NCBI GenBank assembly: GCA_902801415.1
Contig: CADCIK010000004.1
Coordinates: 84,913 to 148,912, forward strand
Reading direction: 5' to 3'
Source of the DNA: an uncultured Lachnospiraceae bacterium
GTDB lineage: Bacteria > Bacillota > Clostridia > Lachnospirales > Lachnospiraceae
DNA length: 64,000 nt
A program made the translations under genes and the position numbers. Below are positions 54,691 through 62,438 of this stretch, in pieces. The notes under the pieces are model-generated. The model was not told where the DNA came from. It worked only from the letters and a program-made list of their open reading frames with translations, and did no database searches. Each line of letters opens with the position of its first letter. Within the stretch, counting starts at the first letter, position 1.

Positions 54691-57315
54691 TCAGCTGTTC
54701 TCGTTGATGTAGATCTGCACTCTGCTCTGGATGACGCCGGCGACGTCGTCAGCCGACTTCTGTCCCTCGAAGAAGGCAGCGGCCTCTTCTACAATAATAT
54801 TCTCCACACTGCTGTCAAAATATGCCTCGCTCTCCAGTCCCTTGAGGAAAGCATACATCTGGTCGACCTCTGTGTCGGAGATCCTGGGAAGCGCGATATC
54901 CTCGCCGCCGATATTGACGATGATATGATCCTCCACCTGGTTTCCGAATTCATCCTCGTAATAGACGGGCTCCATCGCCTTGTTGGCCATCTCGTCCAGC
55001 GCGTTGATGCTGACAGGCCAGTACATCTCCAGCGTCTTCTGGTAGTCGTCAAGAAGGAATCTGCGGACAAAGCTCCAGCAGGCGTCCTTCTCTTTCGAGG
55101 AAGCGTTGACCGCGAGCTCCAGCTGCGGGAAGATCACGGCTTTTCCGGGTGTCTGGGAGGGGAATCCGGTCATGGTGATGTCGGTCCCGAATACGCCGTA
55201 CCGAAGGTTTACATATTCATCAAAGGTTCCGATGGACTGTCTGAGCAGAAGAGATTTGCCGCTTCTGTAGTCCGCGGAAGTGTCCTCCTGAAAATCATCC
55301 GGTATTTTGGCAGGGAACTGCGCCACGAATTCCAGCATTCTCTTAAACTCGGGCGAGTCAAAGCGGCAGGTCGACTGGTCCCAGTCGATAAACTGGTCGC
55401 CGCAGAGTTCCAGGGCCTGATAGAGCACGTCTTCCCTGGTGCATACGCCGAAAACTCTCGCGGGATCCATTCCCTTGGCTTTGACCATCTGCTCTACCGC
55501 GTCAAGTGTGAGGCCGGAGCCGTCGCCGATATCTTCCGTCTTTCCTACGATCGCATTGACATAGAAGGAAGGCGCGATGGCATACATCTTTCCGTCCGTC
55601 TTAAACGCGTCGAGCACATTGGTGAGGTACTGGGTGCCCGCGATCTCTTCATCCTGTTCAAAATACGGAGTGAGATCTTCGAAAACGCCCTTGGAAATAT
55701 AGCTCTTGACCGGCATCACACCGGAGAGCACGAGGATATCAGGCGCGCTGCCCGAAGCAATATCTGTGTTGAGCCTGGTCAGTCCCTCTCCGCCGGCTTC
55801 CCCGTCGAACTGGGAGTAATCGACAATGCTGATCCTGACATCCTGATTCTGCCTGTTAAAGGCAAATACCTGTTTGCGGACCTCATAATCGAGGTAGTAG
55901 CTGCCGAGAGTGATCGTCTTGCGGTTCGCGAGCGTCTCCGGATCCACTTTCGTCAGGATCTCCACGATCGAAGTACCGGTGAGATCGGATACAACAACGG
56001 CCAGTCTGCCGTCATCCATCTCCGCAATGCTGGTCATCGCCGTAATGTCCAGGTCGGAATCAACAAAATCCAGTATCTTCACGGCGCCGGAGCCGTCAAG
56101 GTTCATGCCGTATACGCCGCTTGTGCCGGCAAGAAGAAGCTGATAGGTCTTTCCGGGAAATACGCCCGTCATACCTGTCTCTGCGGGAACCGGATAATGG
56201 CCGGAGAGCTCTCCGGTGTTAAGATCCACCAGGTCAAACTCCTCACCGCTGCTTCCATAGTAGAGAACGGCGACAGAGCCATCCGAGAGCACATACGGAG
56301 TTGCGCCGCGCAGTTCTTCCGCATCGCTGACCGAGCGGATAAAGGAACCGTCCTCTCTGCTGTAGAGGTCCAGTCCGAAGGATCCGCTCACCAGTACGCC
56401 GTCTTCGCCGCAGGCAATGGAATTGATGTAGAAATCAGCATCCGGATCCTTCGGCGCCTGCACGGCGGCGCTCCAGAGCTCCTGCCCGTCCGGAGCGATG
56501 CATGTCAGCGCGTAGGAAGAGCTTCCCTCTTCATAAGGCATGTCTTCAACTTCTTCCACATCAGTGACTGTCAGCTCATTTTCCGCATTGGCTGCTGACG
56601 CTTCATCCTTAAATTCATCCAGAGGAGATGTGACGCCTTCCTCGGCGTCCTCTTCAAAATCTCCTTCGCCGGCAGGTGAATCCCCGCCTTCTGTGACGAA
56701 CTCTTCCATGTCAGGATCCTCGTCCTCCTCTTCCTCGAAGGGCACGGGACCATCCGCGGTGGAGTCCTCTTCCGCTGTCTCGGGGCCGCCGGGCGCGATC
56801 TCTCCGCCTTCCGCCTCCTCAACAGTAATGTCGTCGTTTCCGGGCTCTTCCTCACTGGCATGCTCGTCGAAGGTGACGCCTTCCGCCGAAAACTCAAAGC
56901 TTTCGCCGCCGTAGGAAACTCTCGCGACATAGAAATTGCCGTCCGGGCCGACGCTTGTGGCGATGACGTCCTCCATGCCGCTGCCCATCAGCATTGTGTA
57001 CTGCAGGTCCGATCCGTCAGGCGCAAAATTCAGAAGGATATGGCTTCCGGAATCATAATCTCCAAAGGAGAATCCCTTGGCATATAATCTGCCGTCACAG
57101 TATGTGAGTCCTTCCACAGACATATCTTCCAGCATGCCTTCCTCGTCGTTCAGGACAACTTCTTCCGAGCTGTATACATTCTGCGTTGAAGAAGACGGCT
57201 CATTGCCGCCGGCGCTGCCGCTGTTCCCGTCACTGCTCCCGCCGCCGCATGCCGTCACGGACAGCGCCAGTATCGCCGCTGTCACTATGCTGATCATTCT
57301 GGTGTAATGTTTCAT
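54691..57315 (-). CDS. Lipoprotein: propeller-like domain fused to an ABC solute-binding domain
   Basis: An 874-residue lipoprotein. The signal peptide ends in the lipobox LSVTAC, with lipidation at Cys23. Residues about 40-460 look like a beta-propeller of short repeats (GLTYCDGRLYAKGFSFGDYDSG, SVGPDGNFYVARVSY, EDGVLVSGSFGLDLYSREDGS, LSDGSVAVLYYG), interrupted at about 145-240 by an acidic Glu/Asp/Gly-rich insert. Residues about 470-874 form a family 1 solute-binding domain (EVRKQVFAFNRQNQDVRISIVDYSQ, LNTDIASGSAPDILVLSG, DGKMYAIAPSFYVNAIVGK). The ATG at 57315 follows AAAGGCGG. Its first 86 bases overlap the upstream gene. It probably delivers a ligand to the two permeases of this operon; the ligand is unknown. 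Confidence 0.85.
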   Translation of the reverse strand: MKHYTRMISIVTAAILALSVTACGGGSSDGNSGSAGGNEPSSSTQNVYSSEEVVLNDEEGMLEDMSVEGLTYCDGRLYAKGFSFGDYDSGSHILLNFAPDGSDLQYTMLMGSGMEDVIATSVGPDGNFYVARVSYGGESFEFSAEGVTFDEHASEEEPGNDDITVEEAEGGEIAPGGPETAEEDSTADGPVPFEEEEDEDPDMEEFVTEGGDSPAGEGDFEEDAEEGVTSPLDEFKDEASAANAENELTVTDVEEVEDMPYEEGSSSYALTCIAPDGQELWSAAVQAPKDPDADFYINSIACGEDGVLVSGSFGLDLYSREDGSFIRSVSDAEELRGATPYVLSDGSVAVLYYGSSGEEFDLVDLNTGELSGHYPVPAETGMTGVFPGKTYQLLLAGTSGVYGMNLDGSGAVKILDFVDSDLDITAMTSIAEMDDGRLAVVVSDLTGTSIVEILTKVDPETLANRKTITLGSYYLDYEVRKQVFAFNRQNQDVRISIVDYSQFDGEAGGEGLTRLNTDIASGSAPDILVLSGVMPVKSYISKGVFEDLTPYFEQDEEIAGTQYLTNVLDAFKTDGKMYAIAPSFYVNAIVGKTEDIGDGSGLTLDAVEQMVKAKGMDPARVFGVCTREDVLYQALELCGDQFIDWDQSTCRFDSPEFKRMLEFVAQFPAKIPDDFQEDTSADYRSGKSLLLRQSIGTFDEYVNLRYGVFGTDITMTGFPSQTPGKAVIFPQLELAVNASSKEKDACWSFVRRFLLDDYQKTLEMYWPVSINALDEMANKAMEPVYYEDEFGNQVEDHIIVNIGGEDIALPRISDTEVDQMYAFLKGLESEAYFDSSVENIIVEEAAAFFEGQKSADDVAGVIQSRVQIYINENS

Positions 57316-58897
57316 ACTCAACCGCCTTTCTGTTGTCAGGAATCCTCTCAAAGGGAATACTTCCTTTATCTTCTAAAAGCGCAGGTTCCTTTTCATCCCT
57401 GCCAGTCTGCGATCCGCCTGCAGGGTCATCCGTTCCCGAGGCTTTCGGATCCGCCCTGTCAGGGTCTTCCGCCTGCTCCTCCCGGTCCGGATCATCTTCC
57501 CGGTCTCTCCGCTCGTAGTATTCGGGATATTTCTTTCTGGACTGCCGCTCGTATACGCTCTCCTGCATATTCCGGAAGGTGCCCGCGACCGTCCACGTCT
57601 TGTGCCTGTACCAGTGAATGATCATCCACAGGATCATGAGGACTGTCATCAGGATCAGGAGGCATTCAAGAAGAAAGAGCGCTGCGAAGATGGTCTCCCA
57701 TCCCATAGCGGCGTTCTCCCAATAGGGATAGCGGACGCCTTCTCTTCTCATTCCGATCAGCGCGAATTTGCGCAGATCCTCGAAGAGATTCCGCTCTTTA
57801 TACCGGTTTGTGTTGTCAACGACGATCGCATTGACGTCTTCGCCGATCGCTGTCTGAACAGTTGCGGCTGCATATCCCTCTACAGGATTGGGCATCACGA
57901 TCTCATAGACTGTGATCTTGCCCGTGTCCTTAAAGGCTGTATTGCTGGTTCCCACAAACTCCGAGCTCTGCGTATTACCGCCCGCTGCGCCGCTTCCTGA
58001 CTGTCCTTCCCCGCTGTCGCCTTGTCCCGAAGCGCCTTCCTGCGCGCCTGTGCCTGTGCCTTCCGCGCCGGATGCATCTGCTGCGCCGCTGTCCTGCCCG
58101 CTTTCATTTCCGCTTCCCTCACCGAGGTTGATATCGACTGATTCTTCCGAAGCCAGAAGATTCCCGGTAGGCCGCGCGGCGGACGGTCTCGACGCTGTTG
58201 CGGGCATGCCCTGCCCGGTCGTTCCCGCTCCGCCTCCTCCGTACTGGAGCAGTGTCTTATATTGTACAAATACCAGATATTCCGCGAGGCCGGCTTCATC
58301 ATAAAGCCTGCCTTCTTCTTTCTTGTAGACGCCCGCGATCCGCAGGTGCATATCCTCGACCTGAACAGTCCTTCCCGTCACTTCGAAGGAGCCGAACAGC
58401 TTCCAGGCTGTCTCCTCATCGAGAAGGATCTCGTCTTTCATCAGAGAATCGGAAAGGTAATACGATCCCGCCGAAAGCTTAAGGGGATGAAAGGTGAAGA
58501 AAGCGCCGCCTGTTCCCACCGCCTCCACGTCGACAGATTTGCGTCCGGCGTGCAGGGTAAACGATCCGACGCCGCTGTAACAGTCCTGCCAGAGCTTCGC
58601 GTCAGGTCCGGTCGCCGTCAGCTTGATCGAATCCTGCGCGAGAGCCGTGTTGATCTTATACTCCAGTTCACGGATGTTTTCCTCTTTCAGGGCGTTTTCC
58701 GCAGGGAGAAACGCGCTCACCTGCGCGCAGCTGAGCGAGGATCCCCATCTGGCCGCTTCTCTCTGGTCCTCAAACTTTGAAGACCTCCATATTCGATACA
58801 GATGTATGCCCGCCGCCATGATCAGCCATAACAGACAGACCTTGAGGGCAGTCTTTTTCCACGGGGTGATCCCGCGTCTTCGTCTGTTTCCGGTCAC
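57230..58897 (-). CDS. Membrane protein with MacB-like extracellular core domain
   Basis: A 555-residue protein I cannot assign to a named gene. An N-terminal membrane helix at about 14-35 is followed by an extracellular domain at about 36-215 that resembles the MacB/FtsX periplasmic core: GTGGAFFTFHPLKLSAGSYY, ILLDEETAWKLFGSFEVTGR and IAGVYKKEEG match the pattern of that family. A Gly/Ser/Ala-rich low-complexity linker (about 216-312), a short folded part (IVMPNPVEGYAAATVQTAI), a second helix at about 402-427, and a 128-residue charged cytoplasmic tail follow. A MacB permease would have four helices; two are missing. It starts with GTG overlapping the adaptor stop codon. The MacB resemblance is by eye and moderate. 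Confidence 0.7.
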   Translation of the reverse strand: MTGNRRRRGITPWKKTALKVCLLWLIMAAGIHLYRIWRSSKFEDQREAARWGSSLSCAQVSAFLPAENALKEENIRELEYKINTALAQDSIKLTATGPDAKLWQDCYSGVGSFTLHAGRKSVDVEAVGTGGAFFTFHPLKLSAGSYYLSDSLMKDEILLDEETAWKLFGSFEVTGRTVQVEDMHLRIAGVYKKEEGRLYDEAGLAEYLVFVQYKTLLQYGGGGAGTTGQGMPATASRPSAARPTGNLLASEESVDINLGEGSGNESGQDSGAADASGAEGTGTGAQEGASGQGDSGEGQSGSGAAGGNTQSSEFVGTSNTAFKDTGKITVYEIVMPNPVEGYAAATVQTAIGEDVNAIVVDNTNRYKERNLFEDLRKFALIGMRREGVRYPYWENAAMGWETIFAALFLLECLLILMTVLMILWMIIHWYRHKTWTVAGTFRNMQESVYERQSRKKYPEYYERRDREDDPDREEQAEDPDRADPKASGTDDPAGGSQTGRDEKEPALLEDKGSIPFERIPDNRKAVEYETLHQNDQHSDSGDTGAVRDGMRRREQ

Positions 58898-60294
58898 TGC
58901 TGCACATCCTCCGCAAGCCGCACCTGCATGCCGGCCGCTACCGGCTTGGTGGCGGTCGTGATGACATATTCATATCCGCTCAGGGAGCCCGTGATCGCTG
59001 TCAGAAGATCGTCGCTGTCAAGGACCTGTACATCCACGCGGGTCGCGATGTAGCGGTTTCCGAGCGGGCTCTCTTTGCTGCTCACGATCAGGATAAATTT
59101 GCCGTTGTTGTCCTCTCTCACCGCGCTGTTGGGCACTGTGAGATCATAAGTCTTGGAGTTTCCGCCCACGCTCAGCTGTACATTGTCGCCGGCCTCCACA
59201 TCGGGGCTGACGATCGAGAACTTGAGGATCCTGGATCCGGCTGTGTCCGCGGGATCGGGAGAAATGCTCTCCAGTGTGGCGCTGAATTCCGAATAGACCC
59301 ACTCGTTCTGGGGTTTTGCTTCCAGGCCGGTTTTGAGCATCTGGGCCTGCTCCTTGGTGCAGGTAAAGCTGACTGTCATGCCCTTGCCTTCCTGCTGAAT
59401 TACGGCGCCTGCCGTATCCGAAGCCGTCGTATCGCCGGCTCCGTAAGTGATCGAAGTGATCGTGCCCGCCACAGGCGCTTTTACGGTCGCGCCTTTTTCC
59501 GCCTTTTCAAGCTTCTTGACTTTGGACTCGGCGTCGTCCATGGTCTTTTTGATCGTCTTCAGCTCCAGCTCCGCCTGGATACTCTTGATCGTCGTATCGC
59601 GGCTGTTGGTCGCTTTTGTGAGCGCCGCTTCGGTCTCGGCTTTGTAAGCCTGGGCCTCCGCCTGTCTTTTGGCAAAGCGGGCCTCTTCTGCGGCTGCGGC
59701 TTCCTCACCCATGCCGCTGGTATCTGCGGATCCGCCGAGTCTCTCCACTGCAAGGCCTGCTTCCAGATCGGTCTGTACAGCGGAATTGTAGTTGGAATTT
59801 GCCGCGTCCAGTCTCTCCTGCATCTGGTCCTGGGAGAGGAACTCTCCGTTGCGGATGCGCTCCACCGCCTCATTGGTCAGATCTCCGCTGAAAAGCGCTT
59901 TCTCGTAATTGCTCTTGGCTTCGTTAAACTCCTGCTTAGCCGCCTTGAGGTCCTCCGACTCCGAGTCCTGCAGCTCATAGATCACGTCGCCCTTCTTGAC
60001 CTCGTCGCCGACCTTGACGTTCACGGCTGAGACCACCCTCGCGTTGGGCACGCGCACATTATAGGGGTCTTCCACCTCCGCCGTGCCTGCGCCTCTGACC
60101 TTGGGAGAAATATCCCCCTGCTGCACGTACTGTGTCGCCACCTGGGGCAGAGAGTAATTCATAATAGTATTGGAGAAGAATGTCAGAACGAGCATGACCG
60201 ACAGGAAAATGATCGCAAGGTTCTTGATCCAGTCCTTGCGCGAGGATCCCTGATAATACTGTTCTCTTCTTTCCTTATCTTCAATTCGATCCAT
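58894..60294 (-). CDS. HlyD-like membrane fusion (periplasmic adaptor) protein
   Basis: Adaptor of the HlyD/MacA type, which in Gram-positives couples a membrane transporter to extracellular parts. It has 466 residues: a cytoplasmic N-terminus, one anchor at about 24-46, a split lipoyl/barrel-sandwich domain (VRVPNARVVSAVNVKVGDEVKKGDVIYELQD, then GATVKAPVAGTITSI), an alpha-helical coiled-coil hairpin between them (about 110-280), and C-terminal beta domains. GAGGT precedes the ATG. It is encoded next to a MacB-like protein, as MacA is with MacB, but no ATPase is adjacent. Confidence 0.88.
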   Translation of the reverse strand: MDRIEDKERREQYYQGSSRKDWIKNLAIIFLSVMLVLTFFSNTIMNYSLPQVATQYVQQGDISPKVRGAGTAEVEDPYNVRVPNARVVSAVNVKVGDEVKKGDVIYELQDSESEDLKAAKQEFNEAKSNYEKALFSGDLTNEAVERIRNGEFLSQDQMQERLDAANSNYNSAVQTDLEAGLAVERLGGSADTSGMGEEAAAAEEARFAKRQAEAQAYKAETEAALTKATNSRDTTIKSIQAELELKTIKKTMDDAESKVKKLEKAEKGATVKAPVAGTITSITYGAGDTTASDTAGAVIQQEGKGMTVSFTCTKEQAQMLKTGLEAKPQNEWVYSEFSATLESISPDPADTAGSRILKFSIVSPDVEAGDNVQLSVGGNSKTYDLTVPNSAVREDNNGKFILIVSSKESPLGNRYIATRVDVQVLDSDDLLTAITGSLSGYEYVITTATKPVAAGMQVRLAEDVQQ

Positions 60295-60329
60295 AACCAG
60301 TCTACCTCATAAAGCCGGCCGGCAGTGTC

Positions 60330-61313
60330 CTATTCCTTGATGCCGCCCTGATACAGAATTCCCTCCACCAGATACTCCTCGCCGTACAGGAAAAAGAGCA
60401 TGGGAAGGACCATATAAATGACCGCGACCGCAAATGCCAGCGAGATCTCCTCCGCGTTGATCCTGGACAAGAATACGGACAGCGGGTACAGCTCCTCATT
60501 ATCCAGCAGGATCAGCGGCTGTTCCACCATATTCCAGTAGTCGATGAAGACCAGGATCGCGATGGACGCAAGACCTCCCCTGCAGATCGGCATGCAGATC
60601 TGGGTGAAGATCTGCCACTCTCCGGCCCCGTCGATAGAGGCCGCCTCATACAGAGAGTAGGGGATCCTTCGCATATATTTGGTCAGCATATAAACTGCGA
60701 AGGGAGAAAAGATGCCCGGCAGCCAGATGGCCCAGCGGGTGCCCACGATGCCAAGCCTTGACGCAACCATAAAGTTGGGGACCAGTGTGACCTGGTAAGG
60801 CATCAGCATGAGGACAATATATAAGAAGAAGAAAAGCTGTTTGACCTTTCCCCGGTATCTGGCAAACCCGAAGGAGGCCAGAGACGCCACAAACAGCTGA
60901 AAGATCACGATCGGCACGACATAGATCACGGAGTTCCAGAACTTCATCAGGTATTCCGGGCTCTTAAAAAGCACCGTGATATACTGGCCAAAAGATACCA
61001 TGTCGGGAATGAACTTGAGATTCACCACTTCAGACACATAGATCTTGCCGCCTGAATTATTAGTGGCAAAGATCGCGCCGTAGTTGGCGTTGATCTCCGA
61101 CGAAGTCATAAAGGAGTTGGTGAATGTGAGCACTGTCGGCATCAGGAATAAAAAGGCGAAGAACATGGCCGCGAGGGTCCTGCGGACCGTCTGCCGCCGC
61201 TCTCTCTTTTTCCTGTCGCTGATCGCGTCGTACTCAAAGTATACTGCCTGTAAGGGCTCCCCCTCCTTGCGCTCTATGGAATTGTCTTGTGATTTTTTGC
61301 CGAAAATTCCCAT
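60330..61313 (-). CDS. ABC transporter permease, MalG type
   Basis: Inner-membrane permease of the carbohydrate CUT1 importer class, 327 residues with six predicted helices. The ATPase-contact loop EAASIDGAGEWQIFTQICMPICRGG fits the EAA motif (EAAxxDGA) very well. The N-terminus has a charged cytoplasmic stretch of about 45 residues. It begins six bases after the MalF-type gene. The substrate is unknown. Confidence 0.93.
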   Translation of the reverse strand: MGIFGKKSQDNSIERKEGEPLQAVYFEYDAISDRKKRERRQTVRRTLAAMFFAFLFLMPTVLTFTNSFMTSSEINANYGAIFATNNSGGKIYVSEVVNLKFIPDMVSFGQYITVLFKSPEYLMKFWNSVIYVVPIVIFQLFVASLASFGFARYRGKVKQLFFFLYIVLMLMPYQVTLVPNFMVASRLGIVGTRWAIWLPGIFSPFAVYMLTKYMRRIPYSLYEAASIDGAGEWQIFTQICMPICRGGLASIAILVFIDYWNMVEQPLILLDNEELYPLSVFLSRINAEEISLAFAVAVIYMVLPMLFFLYGEEYLVEGILYQGGIKE

Positions 61314-61318
61314 AATGC

Positions 61319-62272
61319 CTACTGTTCAAGATCTCTGCCGAACCAGTCCTCCAAAAGAAGGAGGATCCCGATCACAACCATCATAAAAGCGGCCATAATG
61401 ATCGCGGCAGACGAAAGTTTCTGATAATCAAGACTCTGGAAGGTGTTGTTCATATAGTGCTGCATCGTATACAGAGAGTCGAAGGGATAGTTGCCCGCAA
61501 GCAGGTAGACCTCCCGGAACACTTTGAAGGAATTGATGAGCGACATAATGATGACAAACATGATCGTGGAGGATAGATAGCGGAGCTTGATCTTCCAGAA
61601 GATCTGGGTCTCCGTGGCGCTCTCGAGCCGCGCGACCTCGATCTGGTCCTTGGGGACGCTGGAGAGTCCCGACATGAACAGGATCATGTTGTAGCCCAGA
61701 TTCTTCCACAGGAACAAAAGGATGATCACGACCGGCCCGTAATAGGACTTCAGCCAGTCCACTTTGCCGATCCCGATCCGCGAAATGACTGCGTTGACCA
61801 GGCCGTTGTAGTCAAAGAGAACCTGCCACACCAGGATGACCGACGCGATCGGCACCATCATCGGACTTAAGAAAAAGGTCCGGAAAGTGCTCTTTAGAGG
61901 AATACGGCTCTCCATGATCACGGCGAGCCACAGTGACAATACAACTGCCAGCGGTACCGCTGCAAATGAAAAGATGAGTGTGTTGCGGGCCGCGAGCTGA
62001 AACGCGTTGTTTTCCCATGTGCGGACAAAGTTGCTGTATCCGACAAAATCATGCTGCACCGGATTGTTGATGAGGGAGTAATAGATGACCACTCCGAAGG
62101 GAAGCACAAAGAACAGCCCCACGCCGATCAGGCTGGGGGCAAGGTAGGCCCATGAGAGGGCGCGCCCTCTCCATCTTGAAAATCGCGCGGACCTGTATTT
62201 CTTCTCCTGACGGGCCTGCGCGGCGTTGTTCTTCAGGTATCGGTCGATCTTTCCGCCTGTCTTCACACTCAT
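61319..62272 (-). CDS. ABC transporter permease, MalF type
   Basis: Partner permease of the CUT1 class, 317 residues with six helices (WAYLAPSLIGVGLFFVLPF at the first). The EAA loop EVARLESATETQIFWKIKLRYL is a degenerate fit: the usual EAAxxDGA is EVARLESA, so coupling to the ATPase may be altered. The ATG at 62272 (MSVKTGGKID) follows GGAGAAG; an upstream frame would add 14 residues. It is the first gene of a five-gene operon. No ATPase gene follows, so a shared MsmX-like ATPase encoded elsewhere is likely needed. Confidence 0.92.
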   Translation of the reverse strand: MSVKTGGKIDRYLKNNAAQARQEKKYRSARFSRWRGRALSWAYLAPSLIGVGLFFVLPFGVVIYYSLINNPVQHDFVGYSNFVRTWENNAFQLAARNTLIFSFAAVPLAVVLSLWLAVIMESRIPLKSTFRTFFLSPMMVPIASVILVWQVLFDYNGLVNAVISRIGIGKVDWLKSYYGPVVIILLFLWKNLGYNMILFMSGLSSVPKDQIEVARLESATETQIFWKIKLRYLSSTIMFVIIMSLINSFKVFREVYLLAGNYPFDSLYTMQHYMNNTFQSLDYQKLSSAAIIMAAFMMVVIGILLLLEDWFGRDLEQ

Positions 62273-62334
62273 CCGGCAATCTTCTCCAATGTTTCTCTCC
62301 CAGAAAATACACATAAAAATGCATATATCAAATT

Positions 62335-62340
62335 ATTTTA
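62335..62340 (-). promoter_or_regulatory. Possible extended -10 for the transport operon
   Basis: Minus-strand TGTTAAAAT gives an extended -10 (TAAAAT) about 60 bases before the MalF-type gene, just after the gpmI terminator. No good -35 is present. Confidence 0.4.
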
Positions 62341-62354
62341 ACACAACAATACAA

Positions 62355-62386
62355 AAGCAGACAGGAAATTTTATTCCTGTCTGCTT
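62355..62386 (-). terminator. Terminator of gpmI
   Basis: A perfect 13-bp stem (AAGCAGACAGGAA and its complement) with a 6-base loop is followed by TTGTATT on the minus strand, 53 bases past the gpmI stop. Confidence 0.85.
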
Positions 62387-62438
62387 ATATATTGTGATAT
62401 TTTTGTGAAATTCAGCTGTCAGCCGGCTTCACGCGGGA

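Noticed and set aside
54655-56598. 647-codon plus-strand frame opposite the solute-binding lipoprotein gene
   Set aside because: It is the antisense of a gene with clear signal peptide and solute-binding domain; the composition is that of a mirror frame.
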